A stretch of 64,000 nt of DNA, from the NCBI GenBank assembly GCA_045430285.1, contig JAILXV010000002.1:62001-126000 (forward strand), in the 5' to 3' direction. Below are positions 27,446-36,528 of the stretch, in pieces. Made by a program: the position numbers and the translations under genes. The DNA comes from Agarilytica sp045430285. GTDB lineage: Bacteria > Pseudomonadota > Gammaproteobacteria > Pseudomonadales > Cellvibrionaceae. The first letter of the stretch is position 1, and each line of letters begins with the position of its first letter. The notes under the pieces were generated by a model that searched no databases, was not told the DNA's origin, and saw nothing but the letters and a program-made list of their open reading frames with translations.

Positions 27446-28612
27446 CTAGAGAAAATCGTCAATTTTGATATCCAGCTCATCTGGATGCCAGGTCTTTATA
27501 ATCTCATTCTCAACAGAAGAACTCGCCAGATCTAAGAGGCTGGGCTTTTCGTAATGCTTGTGGGTCATATTGTAGAAAATACGCAGCCGAGGCTTATTGG
27601 GTGTTTCCAAGTTTGACTCAATCACAACCCCCAAACGGCCATTATCAAGTTCAACAACCGTGCCCACAGGGTAAACACTCATACAACGAATAAAGCTATA
27701 TACCAAGCTGCGATCAAAGTGATTGTCGGCCAAGCTCAACAACAGCTTCATCGCCTTAAAAGGTGACATACCCTCGTGATAACAACGTGACGCGGTCACC
27801 GCATCGTAGACATCCACCACTGCCGCGATACGGCCATAGATTTGGATATCGTCACCCACCAAACCCATAGGGTAGCCACTGCCATCCAGTCGTTCATGAT
27901 GCAACGCGCAAATGGATTTCGCTATATCACTGATCCCTTCAGACTTGGTGAGTACGGCTTGCCCGTATACCACGTGGCGCTTCATCTCGACCCATTCGTC
28001 ATCCGATAATGCTCCAGGCTTATTCAACACTTCAGACGGCACGCGAATCTTACCAATATCGTGAAGTAATGCGCCGGTGGTGAGCTCTTTTACCGTGGGC
28101 TTATCGAAACCAAGGTAAGTCGAGAAAATACTCATCAAAATCCCCACATTCACCGAATGCTCGAGTAAATACTTATCCTTTTCTCGGATTTGGCTCAAAC
28201 ATTGAAGCGCATTGGGGTTATTTAAGATGGAGTTGTTAATATCTTCGGCCAGTTCAGCCACTGGCGTCACATCAATGGCTTTACCCATTTTGACATTATT
28301 GAGCACATCAGACACCAAACCTCGCGCTTCACCATATACGCGCTGCGCTTTTGCTCGCTCAGCCCGTAAGGGCACACGCGGCTTAAATGTAGCGTCTTTC
28401 GATAAAATAGGAGCGGCGAATGCGGAATCTTTGCCTTTGGAGATATCAATAAACACATCCCGAACCCCTTTGCTTTGGATCTTCTGCAGGGTTTCAGGGC
28501 GCTTAATAAAACCTTTTTCTTGCATATTCCCATCAGCAAGGCCCTCGGTTTGATTGGTCACATACATACCAACTTCGAGTTTACTAACAGGGATACGCTT
28601 AATATTGCTCAT
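27446..28612 (-). CDS. HD-GYP domain cyclic-di-GMP phosphodiesterase
   Basis: 388 aa. An N-terminal DUF3391-like region (about residues 1-110, IPVSKLEVGMYVT) is followed by an HD-GYP domain. The metal-binding HD (LLHDIGKI) and the full HHERLDGSGYP signature are intact, so hydrolysis of c-di-GMP is plausible. A short C-terminal segment after residue 320 is beta-rich (GTVVELDNGRLGVVIE), as in related proteins. No sensor domain or membrane segment is present. It probably acts in the cytoplasm and could oppose diguanylate cyclases elsewhere. Confidence 0.93.
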   Translation of the reverse strand: MSNIKRIPVSKLEVGMYVTNQTEGLADGNMQEKGFIKRPETLQKIQSKGVRDVFIDISKGKDSAFAAPILSKDATFKPRVPLRAERAKAQRVYGEARGLVSDVLNNVKMGKAIDVTPVAELAEDINNSILNNPNALQCLSQIREKDKYLLEHSVNVGILMSIFSTYLGFDKPTVKELTTGALLHDIGKIRVPSEVLNKPGALSDDEWVEMKRHVVYGQAVLTKSEGISDIAKSICALHHERLDGSGYPMGLVGDDIQIYGRIAAVVDVYDAVTASRCYHEGMSPFKAMKLLLSLADNHFDRSLVYSFIRCMSVYPVGTVVELDNGRLGVVIESNLETPNKPRLRIFYNMTHKHYEKPSLLDLASSSVENEIIKTWHPDELDIKIDDFL

Positions 28613-28688
28613 TCAGGAAACGGACACAGGCCAATAACAGAGAATAAGTAAAAGTATAGCAGTGACAACAGCAGTTATATGGCGATAT

Positions 28689-29273
28689 TTACGTTTGTGA
28701 AAAGATTGTCTGCTCAATCACACCACATAAGATATGCCCTACGAGAATATGGCTTTCTTGAATACGGGCGGTACAGCTTGATGGCACTGAAACAACATAA
28801 TCTGCAAGGGTTTTGATCTTGCCGCCATCGCCACATAAGCCAACACAGGTAACGCCCATTTTTTTCGCGCTTTCCATTGCCTTGAGGATATTCGCAGAAT
28901 TGCCCGAGGTACTGATCCCGATAAAGACGTCACCTTCAACAGCATTTGCCTCCAACTGGCGACTGAACACATGGTCATAACCATAATCGTTTCCAATCGC
29001 CGTAAGCATGGAAGTGTCTGTCGTTAATGCGATGGCGGGTAGACCAGGACGATCGAATTCAAAACGCGCCACCAATTCCGCCGCTATGTGCTGCGCATCA
29101 CCCGCGCTTCCACCATTGCCGGCGATTAATAATTTTCGGCCATTTCGATAGGCAGTAACACACAGTTCAGCAACACCATTAATCGCCGCTAAATGTTCCG
29201 GTGAAGCAAGTAGTGCCTGCTTAACCGATATCGAATCTTGAATAACCGACTGTACATACTGTTGATGGGACAT
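28689..29273 (-). CDS. gmhA: Phosphoheptose isomerase (GmhA-like SIS protein)
   Basis: SIS-domain enzyme converting sedoheptulose-7-phosphate to D-glycero-D-manno-heptose-7-phosphate for the LPS core. AGNGGSAGDAQHIAAELVARF, TAIGNDYGYDHVFSRQ, GISTSGNSANIL and RIQESHILVGHILCGVIE match GmhA. The DiaA paralogue, which binds DnaA, shares the fold and similar motifs, but the GNDYGY and FSRQ motifs favour GmhA. At 194 aa it is typical. It lies between the chorismate-lyase-like and HD-GYP genes on the same strand. Confidence 0.82.
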   Translation of the reverse strand: MSHQQYVQSVIQDSISVKQALLASPEHLAAINGVAELCVTAYRNGRKLLIAGNGGSAGDAQHIAAELVARFEFDRPGLPAIALTTDTSMLTAIGNDYGYDHVFSRQLEANAVEGDVFIGISTSGNSANILKAMESAKKMGVTCVGLCGDGGKIKTLADYVVSVPSSCTARIQESHILVGHILCGVIEQTIFSQT

Positions 29274-29288
29274 AAAATACTCGTTAGT

Positions 29289-29819
29289 TTATTGAAACAC
29301 TGCCAATGGGAAGTGCTCGGTAATTTGTATAAAGGGGCGGTGCTCCATCACGATTCTATAGGTCCTATATACACCCTGACATTTAGCATCGTAGCCTATC
29401 TCCAATATCTCTCGATAAGTTTCAAGCCCGCAATCTCTTAGCAGTTCGCCTATCCCCAATTTCTGCTCAGTAAGGTCACGGCGAAAACTATCGGGCAGCA
29501 GGTCTAGGCGTATCAAAGAATCCGCTTTAACGTAAATCGCACTCGAGTTCACTCCCTTTAATTTCACGCGACGCACCACCGTGTTCTGCCCTTTCAGCAA
29601 GCCCACCGCTGGCGCGTCTTCATTCAGGGTTTGCTCTTGTTGCTGGATCAACTCAACCGCAACTGGCTCCCAAAAAAAAGCCTCTAAACTATTGGTGACG
29701 GTACCATCGGTCGTCAATAGCACCCGCAAAAATGGCGGTAAATCAGCAATTCGCAAATCACCCACCACACGCCGCTCAAGCGCGTTAATTTCTGACTGTG
29801 GTTTACCTGTAAAACTCAT
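29289..29819 (-). CDS. Chorismate lyase-like protein
   Basis: 176 aa of the chorismate lyase/UTRA-fold superfamily. The N-terminal FLRVLLTTDGTVTNSLEAFF, the central LPDSFRRDLTEQKLGIGELLRD and the C-terminal YRIVMEHRPFIQITEHFPL line up with UbiC/DUF98 proteins, which split chorismate into pyruvate and 4-hydroxybenzoate for ubiquinone. The Arg-x-Tyr and terminal TE-F residues would bind the carboxylates. No ubiA is adjacent, so its use in ubiquinone synthesis is unproven. It is 15 bp upstream of gmhA on the same strand. Confidence 0.6.
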   Translation of the reverse strand: MSFTGKPQSEINALERRVVGDLRIADLPPFLRVLLTTDGTVTNSLEAFFWEPVAVELIQQQEQTLNEDAPAVGLLKGQNTVVRRVKLKGVNSSAIYVKADSLIRLDLLPDSFRRDLTEQKLGIGELLRDCGLETYREILEIGYDAKCQGVYRTYRIVMEHRPFIQITEHFPLAVFQ

Positions 29820-30086
29820 ATATCAATTCCACTAGAGGGCGGGCATTTTAGCACAGCCAAGTACCGACAAAAGCACCTAAGGAAGCACTCACATATCCAG
29901 CTCACGCTCAACCAACACGTTTACATACCTATGCAGGTAATATACGGCCCGAATTACTGTTGCCGCCCACAACGAATGGGTATAATCACGAGCAATGAAA
30001 CCCGAGGCAGCTAAGACTCAAAAGTAGAGCCTTGCATTTCGTTTTCACACCTACATTCAACGCATAAACTCAGAGGAACACCCACC

Positions 30087-31361
30087 GTGAATCTTGATGG
30101 TGCCAGCCCAGAACAACTCAACACCTGGGAATCCGAACTCTCGTCTCAATACGACGCAATCAAAGCTAAATCGCTCAATTTAGACCTTACCCGAGGCAAG
30201 CCCTCATCAGAGCAACTCAGCCTATCGGATGCACTCGACGGTATTTTAGAAGGTAACTACAAGACAGCTAGCGGCGTCGATGTACGCAACTACGGCGGCC
30301 TCGACGGCATTCCTGAAGCGCGTCAGCTCGGTGCAGATATTTTAGGCTTACCCGTAGAAAATGTAATCGCCGGTGGTAACAGCAGCCTCACGCTAATGCA
30401 TCAAACAATGACCATCGTTCATTACTTTGGGCTCTCTGGTGACGACTCAGCGTGGTCAAAACAAGGGACGATTAAATTTATTTGCCCAGTACCTGGGTAC
30501 GACCGTCACTTCTCTGTGTGCGAGCATTTGGGTATCGAAATGGTCACCGTCAACATGACCGCAGACGGCCCAAATATGGATGAAGTTGAAGCCTTAATTG
30601 CCAGCGACAGCACTATTCGCGGCATGTGGTGCGTACCCAAATATTCAAACCCAACAGGTGTTGTCTATAGTGACGCAGTCGTTGATCGAATAGCTAAACT
30701 CGGCAAAACCGCACACAAAGATTTTCGTGTATTTTGGGATAACGCTTACGCAATCCATGATCTAACAGACAGCCCATCGACCTTAGCAAGCATTTTCGCA
30801 GCATGTGAAAAAGCCGGCACCCAAGACAGCGTGCTACAGTTCGCCTCCACATCTAAAGTGACGTTCGCCGGTTCAGGTATCGCATTTTTAGGCGGCAGCA
30901 CTGCAAACTTAGCCGGTATTAATAAGTCACTTGCCTATATCACCATCGGCCCAGACAAAGTAAACCAGGCGCGCCACGTAAAATTTTTCGAAGCCGATGG
31001 CGCACTCAAAGCACACATGAAAAAGCACGCTCAGATCATTCAGCCCCGCTTTGAAAGTGTGTTGCGGCATTTAAATGAAGCCTTTTCCGATAACGATTTA
31101 GGCCAATGGGAAAGCGCCGAAGGCGGCTATTTTATTTCGTTTGATACCCGACCTGGCTTAGCCAAAGAAGTGGTCAAACTAGCGGGCGAAGCGGGTGTAA
31201 AACTCACCCCAGCTGGCGCCACCTTCCCCTACGGAAATGACCCAGAGAACCGCAATATTCGTATTGCGCCGACGGTACCTACGGTTGAGCAGGTAGATGA
31301 AGCCATGAAAGTATTCGTGACCTGTGTACGACTCGCCTCGGTTAGACAGGCCCAATCCTAA
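30087..31361 (+). CDS. Aspartate aminotransferase, subgroup Ic
   Basis: PLP-dependent aminotransferase of the atypical Ic branch (Corynebacterium AspT type), which transaminates aspartate and 2-oxoglutarate. LTRGKPSSEQLSLSD opens the protein, Asp218 (FWDNAYAIH) would hold the PLP pyridine N, and Lys257 (STSKVTF) forms the Schiff base. It starts at GTG 30087, 9 nt after AGAGGA. Length is 424 aa. A terminator follows, so it is a single-gene unit. Confidence 0.88.
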   Translation: MNLDGASPEQLNTWESELSSQYDAIKAKSLNLDLTRGKPSSEQLSLSDALDGILEGNYKTASGVDVRNYGGLDGIPEARQLGADILGLPVENVIAGGNSSLTLMHQTMTIVHYFGLSGDDSAWSKQGTIKFICPVPGYDRHFSVCEHLGIEMVTVNMTADGPNMDEVEALIASDSTIRGMWCVPKYSNPTGVVYSDAVVDRIAKLGKTAHKDFRVFWDNAYAIHDLTDSPSTLASIFAACEKAGTQDSVLQFASTSKVTFAGSGIAFLGGSTANLAGINKSLAYITIGPDKVNQARHVKFFEADGALKAHMKKHAQIIQPRFESVLRHLNEAFSDNDLGQWESAEGGYFISFDTRPGLAKEVVKLAGEAGVKLTPAGATFPYGNDPENRNIRIAPTVPTVEQVDEAMKVFVTCVRLASVRQAQS

Positions 31362-31394
31362 TACCCTTCACAAACCAACCACACCCAACTGAAT

Positions 31395-31435
31395 AAAAGG
31401 TATCCCTCCTCGCTAGCGCTTGCGGGGTACCTTTT
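31395..31435 (+). terminator. Intrinsic terminator after the aminotransferase
   Basis: AAAAGGTATCCC (31395-31406) pairs with GGGGTACCTTTT (31424-31435), 12 pairs with one wobble, around a 17-nt loop that contains further CG-rich pairing. It lies 34 bp after the stop. Confidence 0.8.
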
Positions 31436-31610
31436 CTGTCTAGTGACATGCCATATGATTAGTGGCGCTTCATCACCCTCAATTGCACCTTCAACAGAAA
31501 TCATCTCAGAAGTAAAAAACCTATTAGAATCAGAGAGATACTGGCGAACATTAAAGTAATTGACTAAACTTTAAACAAGTGCCAATTTAAAGTGATATCA
31601 GAGGTTCACT

Positions 31611-31853
31611 ATGACATGCCGCGCCGGAGAAACTGAACAAACACGTTTTCGATCTGACCGTCTCTATGCCGTCGATAACAAATACTATTTTTCTACGCGA
31701 GAAGGTAGCGAGCTGGGACCCTTTGATAGCCATGAGGGGGCGGAACAAGCTCTGGAACGCTACTTAAAATATATCGGCCCTGAGGGTGAAAACGAAACCG
31801 CTGCGCGAGCAGCTGCAATGCAAGGCGAGTGGGCGAGCACCAACTTCGAATAA
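31611..31853 (+). CDS. Small conserved protein, DUF6316-like
   Basis: 80 aa, soluble. The core RSDRLYAVDNKYYFSTREGSELGPFDSHEGAEQAL resembles the DUF6316 family seen in pseudomonads and marine relatives, where aromatic and charged residues alternate in a small beta sheet. No function is known. It stands alone between a terminator and a convergent operon. Confidence 0.6.
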   Translation: MTCRAGETEQTRFRSDRLYAVDNKYYFSTREGSELGPFDSHEGAEQALERYLKYIGPEGENETAARAAAMQGEWASTNFE

Positions 31854-31892
31854 ACCACTCAAATACTGCGCGAAACCCAAAACATGCCCGAC

Positions 31893-33209
31893 TTAAAAAT
31901 ACCAAGACGCCTGCACATAGATATTAGACGTATAACTCACATATTTATTTTTCGACCCGATACTTGATATCTCCAAACCACCAAATTCAGAACCATCCTC
32001 ACCAAAAGGAAAACTCAGCGCAGCACTCACTTGTATATCTTGCGTAATATCGTGCTGGCTCACCAGCTGAAATAGACCGGAACCATCATCACCATTAATT
32101 AGCATATTCGGCGTAAGCAGCCAAAGCGGTGACGCCTCGACAAGAACAGACAAAGCCACGTAGTTTTTTCCCAGGGTAAATAATTCTCCGCGGGATATGC
32201 GCTCAAACAATTCTGATTTTTGTTGCAAGGCAATCACATTATAATCGTCATGCGCCAGACCAAAACCATTGTGAAAATATTCAAATACTCCGCTCATATT
32301 TTTACCCCAACTCACCCACGAGTAGGAGAGGTTCGCCACTAGGCTAACAAATGTCGAAGTATTTCCTTCCTCCTCCACACGTTCAGAATCAGGCTTGACT
32401 CTCGTGGCTACAATATCACCTCTTACAACTGTACCGCCCAGACTATGCACCGCACCCAGGGCCAACACCTCATCGTTATAGTGCTGAGATAGCAATAAGT
32501 CGAATTCACTTTCGCCGACAAAACCGTGATACTTCATTGCCAACGAAGATTCATTCCCAGACAAATCCCCAATTTTATTTCGTCGTGCCACATAAACCAG
32601 TTGCGCATCATCACCGTTTGAAAACAAACGCTGTGCGTATAACATATCGTCACCTGACTTATATTCGGTATCGATAAGAGTGGGATCAAAGGGGTTAAAA
32701 AAATCCATCGGCGAATACATCATGCCATTCCCCCAACTAATTGCCTGCCGCCCTATTTTCAGTACGTTTTGATTCCCCTGAAAATTAATAGATAAGCGGT
32801 CTAGTCGATGAAAACTCGCCCTCTCCCCACCAGAACCAAACACTTGGGTTAAATTCATTAGGCGTTTATCATCACTTGGTAGGGAGTCTTCTTGAAATAC
32901 ATTCAAGGAATCACTGAAAACATCAAGCGCCTCGGAATGACGAGTTTCAACTTCATAATGAATATCCGCACCCCATTGCGACGATACGTCCCAAGCAGCA
33001 TTTAAACGCAGGTTAACGCTGTTATCCGTGCGTCCACCGCCGTATACCTCTTCGCCTGAGAATTCATTGAAAATACTATGTTCAGGATAACGAATCTGTA
33101 CAGCGCGGGTTTTCAATGCGCCAGAGAAACTTAGATTATCAAACTCGTCAGCATACACTGGCGAACAGAGAAGAATAGAGAAAGAAACTATGAGGAAAAA
33201 TAATCGCAT
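31893..33209 (-). CDS. Outer-membrane beta-barrel protein of the ABC/LolA-like operon
   Basis: 438 aa with a cleavable signal peptide (LFFLIVSFSILLCSPVYA, cut after about residue 20). Amphipathic beta strands follow, and the protein ends IYVQASWYF, whose final Phe and Tyr at -3 form a typical outer-membrane insertion signal. KIGRQAISWGNGMMYSPMDFFNPFDP is reminiscent of the large porin-like families that accompany lipid or hydrocarbon export loci, but I cannot name the family. It starts 43 bp after the ATPase gene on the same strand, and it is the last gene of the five-gene operon. Confidence 0.75.
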   Translation of the reverse strand: MRLFFLIVSFSILLCSPVYADEFDNLSFSGALKTRAVQIRYPEHSIFNEFSGEEVYGGGRTDNSVNLRLNAAWDVSSQWGADIHYEVETRHSEALDVFSDSLNVFQEDSLPSDDKRLMNLTQVFGSGGERASFHRLDRLSINFQGNQNVLKIGRQAISWGNGMMYSPMDFFNPFDPTLIDTEYKSGDDMLYAQRLFSNGDDAQLVYVARRNKIGDLSGNESSLAMKYHGFVGESEFDLLLSQHYNDEVLALGAVHSLGGTVVRGDIVATRVKPDSERVEEEGNTSTFVSLVANLSYSWVSWGKNMSGVFEYFHNGFGLAHDDYNVIALQQKSELFERISRGELFTLGKNYVALSVLVEASPLWLLTPNMLINGDDGSGLFQLVSQHDITQDIQVSAALSFPFGEDGSEFGGLEISSIGSKNKYVSYTSNIYVQASWYF

Positions 33210-33252
33210 TTAATTATACATATACATCACATAAAACATGGAGGATATTTGT

Positions 33253-33969
33253 TTAGCATTCAGCTGTAGTGTTCTTGGATGCACGCGCCTGCGGGGCGTC
33301 CTCCACTATTTTGCCATCAACCATTTTTATTAATCGGCCACAAAATGACATTACCCGTTCATCATGGGTCGCTATCACGAAAGTGATATTTCGATCCGTA
33401 TTAAGCGATAGAAACAACTCAATTAACTGCATAGCCGATTGTGAATCCAAATTTGCGGTAGGTTCATCCGCCAAAACGAGTTTTGGCTCGGAAACAATCG
33501 CCCTAGCAACGGCAACACGCTGCTGCTGACCGCCAGACAATTGTGCAGGCCGTCGATTCTCCAAGCCTTTCAACCCAACCTCGTCCAAAATCGCTAAGGA
33601 TTTTCTGCTACGCTCCTGCGCGGGAACCCCCTGCAACTGCATCACGAATTCAATATTTTCTTTGGCGCTCAGCACTGGCACAAGGTTGTATGCCTGAAAA
33701 ACAAACCCTATTGAATGCAATCGCATGTCTGCCAATGCGCTTTTATTCAATTGATCGACACGATAGTCACCGAGCTGAATTTCACCCGAATCTGGTCGAT
33801 CCAATCCTCCCATAGCATTTAATAATGTTGTCTTTCCTGAACCTGAAGGCCCCGACAAACAGACAAAATCCCCTTGCGCGATTTCAAGATCTACGTGATC
33901 CAAACCCACCACAACGTGCTCACCTTGTTGAAAGGTTTTACACAGGTCTCTACACACTATTGCTGACAT
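33253..33969 (-). CDS. ABC transporter ATPase, LolD/MacB type
   Basis: 238 aa nucleotide-binding subunit. Walker A GPSGSGKTT (40-48), Q-loop FVFQAYNLVPVLSAKENIEF, signature LSGGQQQR (144-151), Walker B LVLADEP (164-170) and switch His in ATHDE are intact. The sequence belongs to the LolD/MacB/FtsE subfamily, which pairs with FtsX-domain permeases, and two such genes lie immediately upstream. It is probably the motor of a periplasm-coupled mechanotransmission transporter, not of a substrate-importing one. Confidence 0.93.
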   Translation of the reverse strand: MSAIVCRDLCKTFQQGEHVVVGLDHVDLEIAQGDFVCLSGPSGSGKTTLLNAMGGLDRPDSGEIQLGDYRVDQLNKSALADMRLHSIGFVFQAYNLVPVLSAKENIEFVMQLQGVPAQERSRKSLAILDEVGLKGLENRRPAQLSGGQQQRVAVARAIVSEPKLVLADEPTANLDSQSAMQLIELFLSLNTDRNITFVIATHDERVMSFCGRLIKMVDGKIVEDAPQARASKNTTAEC

Positions 33970-34015
33970 TTATTTTGCCCATTCACGTTTCTGCTAGTAT
34001 TTCACATGCGGTTAT

Positions 34016-35299
34016 TTAAGTGGGTTTATTGAGTGCTTTAATCGGATCAAATCGAGATGCCCGCCATGCAGGGTAGATGCATGTCAAAACACCCAGTACA
34101 CACACCACAACATTTGCGGTAAGCACATCGCTCATAAACAGCGCAGGATAGAGTTCAGTCCCCACCCCCGCCATTTCTAAACCCTCTGCCATAGAAGAAA
34201 GGTCAATCCCGCCTTTCAAAGCATGTAAGGAAACAAACGCTAAAGCATTCCCTGCCACCAAGCCCATCAACAAAAGAAATACAGATTCAATTAACACCTG
34301 TATCATCATCATCGCAGGATGCATACCCAAAGACATCATCAAACCAATCTCACGAATTCTTTCATATATCGCCATTACGAATGTATTGGCCAAACCAAAA
34401 GACATGGCTAAGAAAATGACAATAACCCACACCAAAACAAAACCATCCATCATGCCCACCATGCTACTGAGATAAGGTTGGATCGTATTCCAAGATTCTG
34501 CTTTTATTTTTTCTTCGTTGCCAATAACTGTTTCAAACTCACTTAACAACGGCTCGACATCACGCGTCCCCACTCCATAAACAGCCGCACCAAAAACAGC
34601 CACTTCCGACACAAAGCCTTCCATTCCTAAAAGCTTCTGAGACACTTTACGGGCAATAAAAACATTCATATCTTCTTGCGCAGATAAATCTGACTGATAA
34701 ACCCCGACAATTCGGAATCCTCGCTCCGCAATGGTGTTATCAGGTGTCTGACTCATAACAACAACACGTTTACCCACATCGGTTTCGAGACGGTCTAACA
34801 ATTTTCTTCCGATAACGAGCCCGCTATCAGTATCCGAAGCTAGAAATTTTCCTTCGGTAATAGTCGCATTCCGCAATATAGTGTTGGCCTCTCTTTCTGG
34901 ATCAATCCCATGCAAGAGTATTCCCCGTGTTTCGCGTTCACTGGCAATCACGGCAGGCACTTTTATTCGGCTATACCACAATTCAATTTTAGGGCTGTTA
35001 AGTTTCTCCAATAATTCATCGGCCGGCGCTTTCATGCTATTAACAATACTGGGATCATCCAAATAATCAGGGTGATGAATTTGCACGTAGCCAGGAAGGT
35101 TATCGATACCGCGCTTTAACATGTCTTCGACCATGCCGCGCATAAGCGCCGTCATAAAAATCATCGCCCACACACCAATGCAAATAGCGGCCAGCATAAT
35201 TCCACTGCGTCTAGGGTTGCGCCACAGATTACGCCACGACATGACAATAATGGTTAGATACGGAATCGACATTCGATGAGATGGACGCTGCATACTCAT
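34016..35299 (-). CDS. FtsX/LolC-type ABC permease (second of pair)
   Basis: 427 aa with one N-terminal transmembrane helix (about residues 30-50), a large periplasmic MacB-PCD-like domain (about 55-270), and three C-terminal helices (280-420) forming the FtsX domain. GFVLVWVIVIFLAMSFGLANTFVMAIYERIREIGLMMSLGM is the characteristic membrane-entry motif. The ATG overlaps the stop of the upstream permease (TAATG). Together with its partner it would form a heterodimer like LolC-LolE. Confidence 0.92.
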   Translation of the reverse strand: MSMQRPSHRMSIPYLTIIVMSWRNLWRNPRRSGIMLAAICIGVWAMIFMTALMRGMVEDMLKRGIDNLPGYVQIHHPDYLDDPSIVNSMKAPADELLEKLNSPKIELWYSRIKVPAVIASERETRGILLHGIDPEREANTILRNATITEGKFLASDTDSGLVIGRKLLDRLETDVGKRVVVMSQTPDNTIAERGFRIVGVYQSDLSAQEDMNVFIARKVSQKLLGMEGFVSEVAVFGAAVYGVGTRDVEPLLSEFETVIGNEEKIKAESWNTIQPYLSSMVGMMDGFVLVWVIVIFLAMSFGLANTFVMAIYERIREIGLMMSLGMHPAMMMIQVLIESVFLLLMGLVAGNALAFVSLHALKGGIDLSSMAEGLEMAGVGTELYPALFMSDVLTANVVVCVLGVLTCIYPAWRASRFDPIKALNKPT

Positions 35300-36528
35300 T
35301 ACACCGCTCTCATTGCGGCAATCGGCTGCAAAAATGTCAACCTAAGTGCAGGATATACAGCAGCAAGGATTGAACCCAAAAACACGATGGAAGGACCCAA
35401 AAAAATCGCCAAGGGAGATAAGCTAGGATACATGCGTTCAGGTAAATTATATTGCGCTGCCATTTCGCTCATACCAGGAAAGCTAAAACCTACGTTATGT
35501 AAGTACACCACCAAAACGATACCCAACATGCTACCGATAAGAAAACCCAACACCGCCATAAAAAAAGCTTCGACCATCACCAAACGCGCCAGCCGGCCAG
35601 CACTTAGACCAATGGCCATCATAATGCCAAACTCACGCGTCCTTTCTAAAACAGACATTAATTGCGTATTCAACACACTAAACGACACCAGAATGACAAG
35701 CACCGCATACATAAACCAAGCCGATACCATATCCGACTGAATTGCTTGCCTGATCTCCGGATGACGCTCATACCACGTTAACACTTCTACACTTTCATCT
35801 ATGTCCGAAAACTGTAATATGCGCGCCTGGTAATTATCGGTAAGTGTGATGCTCGGCAAATTGACAATCACAGAGTGACCCGCCTCACCCATGGAAAAAT
35901 GTTCCTGAAAACGAGACAACGACATCTGCCCCACCATACGATCCAACTCTGGAATGCCCGTTTCAAAAACACCAACGATCGAAACCACGAGCGCCGCGAA
36001 TGAACCATCCAAACCACTGCCAACCAAGGTCAACTCATCTCCAACGTCTACCTTTAAATTTTTAGCGAGCTTGTACCCAATAATCATTTCATCTTTAAAT
36101 GAATCAGATAAATATTGCCCCTTTATGATTAAACCTGGAATCGTCGATACCAAAGGCTCATTAACAGGATCAACACCTGAAATCTGTATGCCCAAACTAC
36201 GCTTTTCACTAGAGGCTAGGGCAAAACTTTCTGCCCTAGCGCTCACAATCATTTCGGGCCACTCGGCCCTTAAGTCATTAGCAAGTGGTTGCACGTTCGC
36301 AAGTACAGCACGCATTTTCGGCGAGGACGCATATCCAGAATGTGCAATTTGAATATGACCAGAAAACGCTTTGAGGCTATTTTCTATCATCATATCGTAA
36401 GAGCCGAACTGAACGGCGATCATGAAGACCAATAGAAAATTAGAAAAAATCATGGCGCCGACGGTTAACCACGTGCGCCGCTTATGTCGCCATAGATTTC
36501 GCCACGCCAATGCGAGAGTGACGTTCAT
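35299..36528 (-). CDS. FtsX/LolC-type ABC permease (first of pair)
   Basis: 409 aa with the same architecture as its neighbour: N-terminal helix (about 20-40), periplasmic domain, then three helices from about 265. LNTQLMSVLERTREFGIMMAIGLSAGRLARLVMVEAFFMAVLGF is the FtsX signature. It overlaps the LolA-like gene by 4 bp (ATGA) and the next permease by 1 bp, so the order is strictly coupled. The two permeases are diverged paralogues. Confidence 0.92.
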   Translation of the reverse strand: MNVTLALAWRNLWRHKRRTWLTVGAMIFSNFLLVFMIAVQFGSYDMMIENSLKAFSGHIQIAHSGYASSPKMRAVLANVQPLANDLRAEWPEMIVSARAESFALASSEKRSLGIQISGVDPVNEPLVSTIPGLIIKGQYLSDSFKDEMIIGYKLAKNLKVDVGDELTLVGSGLDGSFAALVVSIVGVFETGIPELDRMVGQMSLSRFQEHFSMGEAGHSVIVNLPSITLTDNYQARILQFSDIDESVEVLTWYERHPEIRQAIQSDMVSAWFMYAVLVILVSFSVLNTQLMSVLERTREFGIMMAIGLSAGRLARLVMVEAFFMAVLGFLIGSMLGIVLVVYLHNVGFSFPGMSEMAAQYNLPERMYPSLSPLAIFLGPSIVFLGSILAAVYPALRLTFLQPIAAMRAV

